Shown here piece by piece: positions 27,202 through 35,761 of a DNA stretch of 64,000 nucleotides. This DNA is from Candidatus Zixiibacteriota bacterium. GTDB lineage: Bacteria; Zixibacteria; MSB-5A5; GN15; PGXB01. Numbering within the stretch: the first letter of the stretch is position 1; each line of letters opens with the position of its first letter. The notes beneath the pieces were generated by a model that worked only from the letters and a program-made list of their open reading frames with translations, did not search any database and was not told the origin of the DNA. Position numbers and translations under genes: made by a program. The stretch lies in assembly GCA_016933695.1 (NCBI GenBank), contig JAFGAL010000003.1:1-64000 (forward strand), given 5' to 3'.

Positions 27202-28197
27202 TTATTCCTTCTCCACGGGCATCCCCGCCGCCTTCATGACATCCCGGAATTCGTCCTCGTATTCTTCGTACGTATGCACCTTGACATCATAATTCCAGGG
27301 ATTGATATGCCGTTTGGCGCGGCTGTTGTTTGCCAGGTTGCGGGTCGGGCTCATGAAAACTCCGGCCATGTGAAGCAGTTTGCTGAACGGGAAATAGGCA
27401 ATCAGCACGCTGACCAGGAAGATGTGCAGGTAAAAGACCGAGTCGAGCCCCGCCGGGATTACCGGTCGGAAACTCAACAGCCCCATCGCCAGTTCCTTGA
27501 CTTCGACCAAATCCGCCTTGGCCGTGGTATAGCGCATCAGGTAGCCGGTGATCGCGATTCCAAGCAAAAGGAACAGCGGGAAATAGTCACCGGCCATCGA
27601 CAGGTAGCGAAGCTTGACGTCATACAGGCGCCGGAACAGGAGAAACAATAACGCCGCCAGTATTAGACCATCGGTGATATAGATGATGGGAAGCCAGATC
27701 TGGAAAAAACCGTCGAGCGTCTGCAGGGCGGTGACGAAAAATGGCACCGGTTCGGCGAAGAAGCGCAGATGCCGTAGAAGGATAATCAGGAAACTGTAAT
27801 GGAAAGCCATCCCGGCCATCCAGAGATATTTCTCCGAACCGTACACCAGTCGCGGACCTTTCTTCAGATCGACCTTGGTGTTGCGGAATAGCGACCGGAA
27901 GAAAAATATTTCCAGCGCCATGCGACCGATCACGCCGAGTGTCGTGTACGGGCTCTCCAGCTTGCTGTGCTTGATCCAGGAATGTGATTTCTGCTGACCG
28001 CAGATGGTCGGGATATGGAACGGCACCGGCGATCGCGCCCAGGTGATCACCCGGTAGACCAGTCCGATTAAAAAGGTGGCCAGTGCCGCGTAGGGAAATA
28101 TCACGCCGAACAGGTACTGCAGTCCCAAAGAACCGGTTCCCGCCAGCGCGATAACCACCAACACGATCACTGCAAGGAGTGAAATTACCAGGGGCAT
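27202..28197 (-). CDS. dsrM: DsrM, NarI-like haem b membrane subunit
   Basis: This menaquinol-side membrane subunit of DsrMKJOP is 331 residues long from the ATG at 28197, which has GGAGG 9 bp upstream. A TTG seven codons earlier is the alternative. About six helices are seen. Candidate haem-ligand His residues lie in GMAFHYSFLIILLRHLRF and FYLHIFLVSVLIAYFPFSKLLH. The C-terminal cytoplasmic part (SPTRNLANNSRAKRHINPWN) is typical. It precedes dsrK by 3 bp. Confidence 0.94.
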   Translation of the reverse strand: MPLVISLLAVIVLVVIALAGTGSLGLQYLFGVIFPYAALATFLIGLVYRVITWARSPVPFHIPTICGQQKSHSWIKHSKLESPYTTLGVIGRMALEIFFFRSLFRNTKVDLKKGPRLVYGSEKYLWMAGMAFHYSFLIILLRHLRFFAEPVPFFVTALQTLDGFFQIWLPIIYITDGLILAALLFLLFRRLYDVKLRYLSMAGDYFPLFLLLGIAITGYLMRYTTAKADLVEVKELAMGLLSFRPVIPAGLDSVFYLHIFLVSVLIAYFPFSKLLHMAGVFMSPTRNLANNSRAKRHINPWNYDVKVHTYEEYEDEFRDVMKAAGMPVEKE

Positions 28198-28227
28198 CAG
28201 CCGTTTCCTCCTTTCCAAAAACGTCTC

Positions 28228-28788
28228 TTACCTGTTACCATTTGTGTCTTTCCCTTCCCGGCTTGAATGATTGTTCAAGACCTGCAACCGTTCGTACGGT
28301 TTGAACTGCCCCTGTCTGGCCTGCGTTACCCGGATATCGTTGATTTTCTCCCGACATTCCATGTAACAGTCGAAGGTAAACATGGCCAGATGGTCGATCT
28401 CGGACCAGTAGTGTGTCAGTTCCTCGTACAGGTGCTGCGATTTGATGTCATTACCGAGAGTATCCATAACCGCCTGTTTCAGCAGAAACACGAACACCAC
28501 TGCCTGTGACGGATGAAAATCCTGCACGGCGCGAATCTTGACGATACCGGTGACGGCCTCGGTCACGGCTTCGGATTTGGTGCCGTCCAGAAGGCCGTCG
28601 AACAACGCCGGCAGGCCCGAAGAAAAGGCATATCCCACCGGATTGGTGAACCGGTCCCGGTTACTTTTCAGAAACTGGGAGGTTTTCTCCGGATAGGTGT
28701 CGATAATGGCCTGGAACCAGCGGTCGATGATGGTCTGTTTGTGTTTGTGTAAAAGCTCGGGCAGTGTCATGGTACCATAACTTTTCAT
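28228..28788 (-). CDS. RsbRD N-terminal-domain protein of the dsr cluster
   Basis: The 186-residue helical protein resembles the RsbRD_N (globin-like sensor) family. Its motifs include LLHKHKQTIIDRWFQAIIDTYP, FTNPVGYAFSSGLPALFDGLL and VKIRAVQDFHPSQAVVFVFLLK. Genes of this type commonly precede dsrMKJOP in sulfate reducers. The function is unproven; a regulatory or assembly role has been supposed. It lies 30 bp upstream of dsrM. The start lacks a strong ribosome site. Confidence 0.85.
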   Translation of the reverse strand: MKSYGTMTLPELLHKHKQTIIDRWFQAIIDTYPEKTSQFLKSNRDRFTNPVGYAFSSGLPALFDGLLDGTKSEAVTEAVTGIVKIRAVQDFHPSQAVVFVFLLKQAVMDTLGNDIKSQHLYEELTHYWSEIDHLAMFTFDCYMECREKINDIRVTQARQGQFKPYERLQVLNNHSSREGKDTNGNR

Positions 28789-28919
28789 CCCGTACGGATT
28801 ACACTCGCCGGGATAGCATTTTTTACGTTACAACGGATCGGACACGTCCTGTGTCGATTGCGATCCGGCGACCGCCGATATGATTCGCACGGCCGTTTCG
28901 CCCTGCAGTGCAGGGCATG

Positions 28920-28958
28920 AAAAAACGGTCCGGAACAACCAGCGTCATTCCGGACCGT
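28920..28958 (-). terminator. Terminator after dsrC
   Basis: An 11-bp stem (28925-28935 with 28948-28958) encloses a 12-base loop, and on the minus strand it is followed by a run of six Ts. It starts 8 bp after the dsrC stop and separates the dsrA-to-dsrC group from RsbRD_N-dsrMKJOP, at least partly. Confidence 0.85.
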
Positions 28959-28965
28959 GTGAAAC

Positions 28966-29283
28966 TTACACGCAACCGGTCGGTTTGGACAAGCCTGCAA
29001 CTTTGCAGGCGCCTTTGGCCGGGCCGGACGGGAACAATTCGTAAACCTTTTTCAGCGGGAAACCGGTTTCCTTGCACAGTTTACGAATCATCGGCGCAAT
29101 ACCGAATTTGAGATAGTAGTCACGCAGATAGTGCACGAGTTTCCAGTGTTCTTCGGTCAATTCATCGACACCTTCGGTCGTCGCCAGCGCTTTGGCTATC
29201 TCATCATTCCATAATTCGGGATCCTCCATGAATCCGTCTTCATCGACTTCAATACTTACGTCGCCATGTGTAAAAGTCGGCAT
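28966..29283 (-). CDS. dsrC: DsrC, sulfur-carrier/co-substrate protein
   Basis: DsrC takes the sulfite sulfur as a trisulfide on its swinging C-terminal arm and delivers it to DsrMKJOP. The 105-residue protein has the arm ending GACKVAGLSKPTGCV. Both functional cysteines, C93 and the penultimate C104, are separated by ten residues as in true DsrC, unlike TusE, which keeps only one. The start follows a GGAGGTAAC ribosome site. Confidence 0.97.
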   Translation of the reverse strand: MPTFTHGDVSIEVDEDGFMEDPELWNDEIAKALATTEGVDELTEEHWKLVHYLRDYYLKFGIAPMIRKLCKETGFPLKKVYELFPSGPAKGACKVAGLSKPTGCV

Positions 29284-29336
29284 GATGTTACCTCCGTCTC
29301 TTGGTCTATAGGGTCAGTTTGCTAGTTACTTTCCGT

Positions 29337-31022
29337 TTAGTGCATTTCAATATATCCGCAGGGGCAGTTTTCGGCGCACTTGTCGCATCCCTTGCAGAAT
29401 TCGAGTTTGAACTTATACTGCTCACCGCGTTTCTTGATCAGCGGCTTGACTATGGCGTTATCCTGGCAGAAACTCCAGCAACTGCCGCAGTCGAAGCACA
29501 TCCCGCAACTCATACAGCGCTTGGCCTCGTTGATCGCCGTTTCCTGCGTGAACGTTTCGCTGATCTCCGCATCGAGCTGTTTCAGCCGTTCCTCGACCGC
29601 CATCTGTATGACCGTGTTACGCTCTTTAGTTTCGTAATAATCGAGTTTCATCTTGTCATGCCTGATGATCGGGAGTTGTTCGGGTTTGACGCGCTCTTCG
29701 CCCTTGATAGCCGCATCGATGGCTTCGGCGGCCACCCGTCCCTGAAAGACGGCAGTAATGGCAATGCCGAGATTGATGTTGTCACCGCCGGCATAAACAT
29801 TGTCTTCTTTGGTCTTGCCGCTTTCATCGATCTTGATCCAGTCGCGACCTTCGCGAAGATGATCCAGCCCGGTGAAATCCGGCTCCTGACTGATCGCCGC
29901 GATCAGTGTGTCGAATTCCAGATCATAGGTGTCACCATCGATCGGGACGGGACGACGACGTCCGGACGCATCCGGTTCGCCAAGTTCCATGCGCTGGCAT
30001 TTCATGCCGGTGGCGCGCTCGCCGTCCTTGTAAATCTCAATCGGAGCCGCCAGATAGTCGATACGCACCGATTCCTCGAGACCGCCTTCGATTTCCTCGT
30101 CAATGGCGGGCATCTCCTCACGGGTGCGGCGGTACAGGATGGTCACATCCGCACCGAGGCGCCGCGATACGCGGGCCGCGTCGATCGCGGTGTCGCCGCC
30201 GCCGATGACGACGACTTTCTTGCCGACATCGACGGATTCACCGGAGTTGATATTGTTTAAAAAGGCGGTGCCGGTCATGACGTTTGCGGCGTCCTCGCCG
30301 GCCACGCCCAGTTTGTACCCCTGATGCGCGCCAAGGCCGACGAATACCGCTTTGTATTCTTTCTTAATGTCATCATATGGTATTTCGCGGCCGACGGCGG
30401 TGTTTAATTTTAACTCCACGCCCATATCGAGAATGCGATTGATTTCGGCATCCAACACGGCCTGGGGAAGACGATAATCCGGAATCCCGTAGCGCAACAT
30501 GCCGCCGCTTTTTGGGAACGCCTCGAACACCGTCACGGGATACCCGCGCCGGGCCAGTTGATAGGCACAGGACATGCCGGCGGGACCCGACCCGATCACG
30601 GCGATTTTCTCGCTGCGTTTTTCGTCGGTCAACTTTCTCGGCTTCAGGCCTTTTTCGATTCCGAAGTCGCCGATAAAACGCTCCATGGCGTTAATACTGA
30701 CGGCGCCTTCCTTTGCCACACGGTTGCACTCGGTCTCGCAGGGATGCGGGCACACCCGCCCCATCACCGAGGGAAATGGCGTACGTTCGAGAAAGAGGTA
30801 CCAGGCTTCGCTGATGGCGTCGTCGTACGATTCATTGTAATCCTCGGCTTTGGAAATCATCATCAGGGCCGCACGAATCTTATTGTGATTGGGACAATTG
30901 AATCCGCAGGGCGGCATCTTGGCCACGAACTGCGGCCGCCGCGATGACTGTTCCCCGGAGCCGGTGCCCGCACGGGCCATGCTCCCCAGTCCTTTCTTTT
31001 TCTTCTTTACAACCTTGGCCAT
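29337..31022 (-). CDS. dsrL: DsrL-like NAD(P)H:acceptor iron-sulfur flavoprotein
   Basis: The 561-residue GltD-type oxidoreductase has an N-terminal iron-sulfur part (PPCGFNCPNHNKIRAAL, VCPHPCETECNR). FAD (IAVIGSGPAGMSCAYQLARRG) and NAD(P) (KVVVIGGGDTAIDAARVSRR) domains follow, then a C-terminal double-cluster ferredoxin part (CMSCGMCFDCGSC, CKGCDKCAENCPCGY). This order, and its place between dsrN and dsrC, fits DsrL, which couples NAD(P)H to DsrAB. DsrL was first known from sulfur oxidisers, but a second group occurs in reducers. A generic glutamate-synthase-like small subunit is the alternative. The start is Lys-rich (MAKVVKKKKKGLGSM). Confidence 0.8.
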   Translation of the reverse strand: MAKVVKKKKKGLGSMARAGTGSGEQSSRRPQFVAKMPPCGFNCPNHNKIRAALMMISKAEDYNESYDDAISEAWYLFLERTPFPSVMGRVCPHPCETECNRVAKEGAVSINAMERFIGDFGIEKGLKPRKLTDEKRSEKIAVIGSGPAGMSCAYQLARRGYPVTVFEAFPKSGGMLRYGIPDYRLPQAVLDAEINRILDMGVELKLNTAVGREIPYDDIKKEYKAVFVGLGAHQGYKLGVAGEDAANVMTGTAFLNNINSGESVDVGKKVVVIGGGDTAIDAARVSRRLGADVTILYRRTREEMPAIDEEIEGGLEESVRIDYLAAPIEIYKDGERATGMKCQRMELGEPDASGRRRPVPIDGDTYDLEFDTLIAAISQEPDFTGLDHLREGRDWIKIDESGKTKEDNVYAGGDNINLGIAITAVFQGRVAAEAIDAAIKGEERVKPEQLPIIRHDKMKLDYYETKERNTVIQMAVEERLKQLDAEISETFTQETAINEAKRCMSCGMCFDCGSCWSFCQDNAIVKPLIKKRGEQYKFKLEFCKGCDKCAENCPCGYIEMH

Positions 31023-31121
31023 GTTGCCTCTCTCTCATCGTAAGAAATGTTTTGTTCTTTTTCGTCACGGTCTGAGTCCTGCACTCTTTACTCCGTCAAC
31101 CGGAAGAAAGACGCGTATGGC

Positions 31122-32591
31122 TCAACCAGTTGCCCTCACCAATCCCGCATTCATATCACCGGCCGCCGCCGTATCGGAATCACGTTTGCTGTCGGCGGTC
31201 TGTCGCCGACAAAGTCGTCGGTACTGCGTGGCATTAGCCGTAAATCGTTCCGCCCACGATGGCATGCCGCAGGCATGGATATGAGTATACATTGCCAGTG
31301 TCTTGTGCATAACCAATCCGTCACGTTTCGCACCACAACCGATACCCATCTCGAGCCGCAGGCACGTCATGTCGTCGGGCGGAGCCGTCACCGGACCGGA
31401 GTAATGAAACTCGTGGCCGGTTATCACCGCGCCGCGGTCATAAAACGGATTGTCACGATCGACCGTCAGTCGCGTGTACCCGTGACCGACCGGTCGGGCA
31501 TGCATGACCAGGTCAACCGGGAAAACGTCCGCGAGGGGATAGGATTTCTCCGCAATCGTCAGAGACCGTGCCAGAAAAATCAATCCACCGCATTCGGCGT
31601 AAATCGGCAAACCGGCTTCGGCATGGCGCTTCACCGCCTCCAAAAGGGGGCGGTTGGCAACCAGCCGTTCGGCATGCGTTTCCGGAAAACCGCCGCCGAT
31701 ATATAAGCCGTCGATAGCGGGCAGGGAAGCGTTCGCGAGCGATGAGATCGGTACCAGCCGCGCTCCGGCTCGTTCCAGCGCCTCCAGATTTTCCGGATAG
31801 TAAAACGTAAACACGGAATCCGCAAAATAGCCGATTGTCGTCTGCACGGGTGTCGGAGTCATCGTCTTTATGTCCGGAACCGTGAAGGGTACGGTGTTGG
31901 TTGCTATCTGCAGAAGTCTGTCGACGGATAAATACCTCTCGGCGATTTCATTCAATTTATCATCGATAGCTGAGTTCGACCCGAATTCCGATGGCGGGAT
32001 CAATCCCAAATGACGGCCGGGAATCAATGCCGCGTCATCGCCCAGTTTGGGAATGGCGCCCAGTACCGGCAAACCGCATGACTGTTCAATCGCGTCGGTA
32101 ATGACCTGTTGATGACGCGGGCCGGCGATACGATTGAGGATCACGCCGCGAATATCAAGATCCGGATCGAAATGCCGGCATCCGGTAATCAGTGCCGCCA
32201 CGGTGCGGGTGGTCTTGGTGGCATTTACCACAATGACCACCGGCGCCTTGACCAGTTTCGCCAATTCGGCGGTGCTGTGCGTCCCGGCGGCATCCTTGCC
32301 GTCGAACAGGCCGCGATTACCCTCAATCACGGCCAATTCACACGTGCGCGCGTGGGCATAAAATATCCCGGCAACGTCATCCGGCTTCACCAGAAAGGTG
32401 TCGAGATTACGGCAGGTTGTCCCCGCCGCACTCCCCAGCCAGGCGGCATCGATATAATCCGGGCCCTTCTTGAATACGGCGATAGTCAGCCCCTTTCGAC
32501 GCAATGCGGTCAAAAGACTCATGCTGACTATCGTTTTGCCCGAGTCACCGGAAAGCCCGGCGATTACAATCCGCGGTACAGTATCAGCCAT
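31122..32591 (-). CDS. dsrN: DsrN / CbiA-type amidotransferase (sirohaem amidation)
   Basis: The 489-residue CbiA-family enzyme has a P-loop domain (IVIAGLSGDSGKTIVS, KKGPDYIDAAWL, VIEGNRGLFDG). A glutamine amidotransferase domain follows, with the nucleophile Cys in AECGGLIFLARSL and a histidine motif YTHIHACG. In dsr operons this paralogue of cobyrinate a,c-diamide synthase is called DsrN and is believed to amidate sirohaem for DsrAB. The C-terminal about 45 residues look unstructured. The start at 32591 is preferred; the upstream extension overlaps dsrD. With no other cobalamin genes nearby, the dsr role is favoured. Confidence 0.9.
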   Translation of the reverse strand: MADTVPRIVIAGLSGDSGKTIVSMSLLTALRRKGLTIAVFKKGPDYIDAAWLGSAAGTTCRNLDTFLVKPDDVAGIFYAHARTCELAVIEGNRGLFDGKDAAGTHSTAELAKLVKAPVVIVVNATKTTRTVAALITGCRHFDPDLDIRGVILNRIAGPRHQQVITDAIEQSCGLPVLGAIPKLGDDAALIPGRHLGLIPPSEFGSNSAIDDKLNEIAERYLSVDRLLQIATNTVPFTVPDIKTMTPTPVQTTIGYFADSVFTFYYPENLEALERAGARLVPISSLANASLPAIDGLYIGGGFPETHAERLVANRPLLEAVKRHAEAGLPIYAECGGLIFLARSLTIAEKSYPLADVFPVDLVMHARPVGHGYTRLTVDRDNPFYDRGAVITGHEFHYSGPVTAPPDDMTCLRLEMGIGCGAKRDGLVMHKTLAMYTHIHACGMPSWAERFTANATQYRRLCRRQTADSKRDSDTAAAGDMNAGLVRATG

Positions 32592-32617
32592 ACATGTCAA
32601 ACCCGGGGCGCCGGGTA

Positions 32618-32863
32618 TTAATCGTTCGCGGCGCCCTCTCTGTGCGGAAGCTCTATGTAACTGCCTCCGAAATACGTATACACGCATTTGCCGGAGTCGA
32701 TGAGTTGCTTGATGGCCAGTTTGCAGGTCTTCTTGTCAACTTCATCACCGAAGATTGAGACCATCGCCTTGGTCAGGTCCATAGGTTTCAACTTCTTCTG
32801 ACCCTGAGCATCCTTCACCATGTTGAACATGGCGTCAGCGATTTCCTCTACTGTTTTAGCCAC
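32618..32863 (-). CDS. dsrD: DsrD, winged-helix activator of sulfite reduction
   Basis: The 81-residue protein follows dsrB by 11 bp. It has the DsrD-type winged-helix plan (helices to residue about 55, then the hairpin KCVYTYFGGSYIELP). DsrD occurs in sulfate and sulfite reducers, where it stimulates DsrAB, and is usually absent from sulfur oxidisers. It is therefore the best local indicator of the reductive direction. Confidence 0.9.
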   Translation of the reverse strand: MAKTVEEIADAMFNMVKDAQGQKKLKPMDLTKAMVSIFGDEVDKKTCKLAIKQLIDSGKCVYTYFGGSYIELPHREGAAND

Positions 32864-32874
32864 GATATTACCTC

Positions 32875-33957
32875 TTAAAAGGTTAAATGTGTGGACCGTT
32901 TAAACGTTAATCCGGCATGCTTGAAGTCGTCGATGTGTTCCTTCTGGAACTCGATACCGGACATCTTGAAGAATTTGGGCCAGCCGATACGGTTGATCCA
33001 CTCGCCCATCCGTTCATATTTGCGTGCGTTATTCGCCCACAATTCGACCAGATTGCGAATGGCCGTGGTAACTTCCGGCCAGCGCGGCGGATTGTTCGGA
33101 ATAAACGGAATCGCCAGCTTGGAGAACATCGGTTCGTGGCGGGCGTTGGACACCTTGCCGCCGATCCAGATCGACACACCGTCATTGAGCGGGTCGTTCA
33201 GGGGCATCGACGGGCAGACCGTGTAGCAGTTCGCGCAGAACATACAGTTCTCTTCCAACACTTCCACCGACGGGTTGCCGTCGACCGTCGCCGGACGAAC
33301 CGCCGCGGTCGGGCAGGAGGCCACCACGTTCGGGATTTCGCACATCTTGCGGAGCGTGCTGTGGTCGACCCGCGGAGGACGACGGTGCACACCAAGAATG
33401 GCGATATCCGAGCAGTGTACGGCGCCGCACATGTTCAGGCAACACGCCAGAGCGATGCGCAATTTACCCGGAAGTTTTGTTTCCACGAAATATTCGAACA
33501 GGTCGTCCATCACGCACTTGACCAGACCCGACGCGTCGGTGGCCGCCGAGTGACAGTGCACCCAGCCCTGAGTATGCACGATACTGGTGATGGCGTTGCC
33601 GATACCGCCGATGGGATGGCCAATCTTGGCCAAATCCGCGATCAACGGCTCGATGTTATCCTGTTTGGACAGGAGAAATTCAACATTGTGACGACTGGTG
33701 AAACGGAAATAGCCGTCGCAGTATTTATCGGCCAGGTCGCAAAACATTCTGATCTTGTCGATACTGATCAGACGACCCGAGGCCGCCCGGACCGTGTACA
33801 GTTTGGCATCCGTCTCGGAGACATGCACCATGACGCCCGGCTTAAGGACCTCGTGATATTTCCACTTGCCGTAGTTTTCCTTGATGATCGGCGGCAAGAA
33901 CTGCTCATAATGCGGAGGCCCGTAATCTGTTCTTCTTTCCTGCATAGCTTCTGCCAT
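32875..33957 (-). CDS. dsrB: Dissimilatory sulfite reductase, beta subunit
   Basis: This is the partner of DsrA in the sirohaem/4Fe-4S enzyme reducing sulfite. The 360-residue protein has TGWVHCHS-like ([16 protein letters not shown]) and [15 protein letters not shown] segments, which bear the sirohaem/cluster cysteines near residues 172-182. Its ferredoxin domain is [12 protein letters not shown] (238-249). The ferredoxin domain is inserted as usual before the C-terminal [15 protein letters not shown] block. It is 59 bp downstream of dsrA. Confidence 0.97.
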   Translation of the reverse strand: MAEAMQERRTDYGPPHYEQFLPPIIKENYGKWKYHEVLKPGVMVHVSETDAKLYTVRAASGRLISIDKIRMFCDLADKYCDGYFRFTSRHNVEFLLSKQDNIEPLIADLAKIGHPIGGIGNAITSIVHTQGWVHCHSAATDASGLVKCVMDDLFEYFVETKLPGKLRIALACCLNMCGAVHCSDIAILGVHRRPPRVDHSTLRKMCEIPNVVASCPTAAVRPATVDGNPSVEVLEENCMFCANCYTVCPSMPLNDPLNDGVSIWIGGKVSNARHEPMFSKLAIPFIPNNPPRWPEVTTAIRNLVELWANNARKYERMGEWINRIGWPKFFKMSGIEFQKEHIDDFKHAGLTFKRSTHLTF

Positions 33958-34016
33958 AGTAAACCTCTATAACATAGAATATGTTTTTCGTTTTGTTACC
34001 GTGAATAACCCTTGCC

Positions 34017-35204
34017 TTAGTCTTCTTCGTAATACTCTTCATAGAAGACGTATGGATTCTCGCGCGGATGGGCGACCATCTCCGGAACCGGATCGATCTC
34101 GATGGCATCGAGGAAATTCCCGAGGCCGACCCGCTGGATGAATTCACCGATTCGCTCACGGTTCTTGCCTTCTTCGCACCAGACATCCCACATCTTGTCG
34201 ACCGTATCCTTGATCATGTCATAGGGCGGCTCGATCTTGATGAACGGGAAGAGAACCGATGACAGGAACGCACCCTCGATGATCGGAGCCTTGGAGCCGA
34301 TCAGGATGGTCGCGCCGCGATCCTTACCGGGACGAAGCGCTTTTGGCATCACGTTTATGCAATGCATGCAACGGACGCAGAAGCTGTTGTCTATGTGCAA
34401 TTCCTTGCCGTCCCATTCCATACACTTGGACGGGCAATTGCTGATGACGTCGGATTGAATGTCCAGACCGCGGTCGGCGTATTCCCGAACCGCATCCTGG
34501 TCGACTTGGATTTCGTCACGCCAGGTTCCGATGATTGACATGTCGGCGCGGGCGATGGAGGCCACGCAGTCGTTCGGACAACCGGACATTTTGAATTTGA
34601 ATTTGTACGGAAACGCCGGGCGGTGCAGTTCATCCTGATAGTGCATGGTCAGATCATACGTCAACGCCATGGTGTCATAACAGGCCCATTCGCAACGCGC
34701 CATACCGCAACAGCAACTCGGGGTCCGTAAATCGGAACCGGAACCGCCGATATCGAAGTCGATTCCCTGCAAGTCGGTGAAAGTCGGCTCCAGCTGATCG
34801 GTGGTCGTGCCGAGCAGAATGATGTCACCGGTCGATCCGTGCATGTTGGTCAGGCCGGATCCGCGCTTTTCCCAGATGTCGCAGATTGACCGCAAAGCCT
34901 TGGTGGTGTAAAACCAACCGGCCGGCTGGTTGATACGCATGGTGTGGAAATGCGAAATATTGGGAAACTTCTGCGGCAGGTCGGAATACCGACCGATAAC
35001 ACCGCCGCCGTATCCCATGACACCCACAATACCGCCGTGTTTCCAGTGGCCGATTTTTTCGTTGTAGGACTGCTCCAACTGGCCGAGAAGGTCCGCCGCC
35101 ATGGGGCCGTGCTTGGCCGCCATTTTGATCTCCTTAACGAAACTTGGCCATTTACCCTTCTCAAGCTCATCAAGCATTGGTGTGTTGGGAAGATTGTCCG
35201 CCAT
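34017..35204 (-). CDS. dsrA: Dissimilatory sulfite reductase, alpha subunit
   Basis: DsrA carries the catalytic sirohaem-4Fe-4S site. The 395-residue protein has the C-x5-C / C-x3-C cluster ligands in [15 protein letters not shown] (C165 and C171) and SGCPNDC (C209 and C213). The ferredoxin domain has SNCPSKC and [14 protein letters not shown] (C257, C261, C276, C279, C282). N-terminal substrate-side residues are as in [11 protein letters not shown]. It has AAGGAG before the ATG and opens the long dsr operon. Confidence 0.98.
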   Translation of the reverse strand: MADNLPNTPMLDELEKGKWPSFVKEIKMAAKHGPMAADLLGQLEQSYNEKIGHWKHGGIVGVMGYGGGVIGRYSDLPQKFPNISHFHTMRINQPAGWFYTTKALRSICDIWEKRGSGLTNMHGSTGDIILLGTTTDQLEPTFTDLQGIDFDIGGSGSDLRTPSCCCGMARCEWACYDTMALTYDLTMHYQDELHRPAFPYKFKFKMSGCPNDCVASIARADMSIIGTWRDEIQVDQDAVREYADRGLDIQSDVISNCPSKCMEWDGKELHIDNSFCVRCMHCINVMPKALRPGKDRGATILIGSKAPIIEGAFLSSVLFPFIKIEPPYDMIKDTVDKMWDVWCEEGKNRERIGEFIQRVGLGNFLDAIEIDPVPEMVAHPRENPYVFYEEYYEED

Positions 35205-35353
35205 TGCAACTCCTTGATTTATATAGGTGTGTTCCTTAATTCCGAATGCTGGTTTCGGGTAACCTCCTGATCATCCATTCTGGGTTGCAGACCATAGAGA
35301 TATCTGCCTTAACGATAGAGCTTCGCCCCGACTTGGAATGTTTACACCCGAAT

Positions 35354-35371
35354 ATGTTACTATTTTCACTA
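35354..35371. promoter_or_regulatory. 18-bp palindromic operator candidate downstream of the dsrA -10
   Basis: ATGTTAC-TATT-TTCACTA, similar to copy 2 at sat, lies just past the expected transcription start. Confidence 0.4.
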
Positions 35372-35382
35372 TTTCAATAAAT

Positions 35383-35411
35383 ATTCTAATTAATTTGTTT
35401 ACGCAAGTCAA
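35383..35411 (-). promoter_or_regulatory. Predicted dsrA promoter
   Basis: On the minus strand, TTGACT (35411-35406), a 17-bp spacer and TAGAAT (35388-35383) form a near-consensus sigma-70 promoter about 180 bp before the dsrA start. Confidence 0.65.
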
Positions 35412-35418
35412 GCATATT

Positions 35419-35436
35419 ATGTGAAAAATTTCATTA
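35419..35436. promoter_or_regulatory. 18-bp palindromic operator candidate upstream of the dsrA -35
   Basis: ATGTGAA-AAAT-TTCATTA has three mismatches to TTGTGAA-N4-TTCACAA. It lies 7 bp upstream of the -35, the same spacing as at qmoC. Confidence 0.5.
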
Positions 35437-35713
35437 TCTATGGTTGCCAGGTAATCCCTAAATCGATCGGACGAAGAATACTATAATGTTCTAACTATTT
35501 TTAGTTAAACAAGATAACAAAATCGGTCAATTTTATTGGTGAAGTTGTCTCATCCGCGGATAATCCGAAATTGCCGCAGATTTCCCCCAAATCCGAATTG
35601 TCACCGTTGCAATTTCCTTTACCGGTCGATTTTAAAAAGAGGGCAAAAATCATCATTGTTGACCGTATTTTGTCTTCGCTTCGAGACGTGATAACTTCTA
35701 TCCGTTTTCCCCA

Positions 35714-35745
35714 TAAAAAAACCCGCCGAAAAGGCGGGTCTTTTT
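35714..35745. terminator. Terminator of qmoA-qmoB
   Basis: A 7-bp stem ACCCGCC / GGCGGGT (35721-35727, 35733-35739) is followed on the minus strand by seven Ts. On the plus strand there are also five Ts. It lies 23 bp after the qmoB stop. Confidence 0.85.
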
Positions 35746-35761
35746 ATCATAAGATAACGGA

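Larger units (their letters stand above)
35205..35713. other. About 500-bp AT-rich regulatory region upstream of dsrA
   Basis: No gene is credible here. It contains the predicted dsrA promoter and two palindromic operator candidates (listed separately). The part 35450-35710 shows nothing I can name. Confidence 0.7.
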
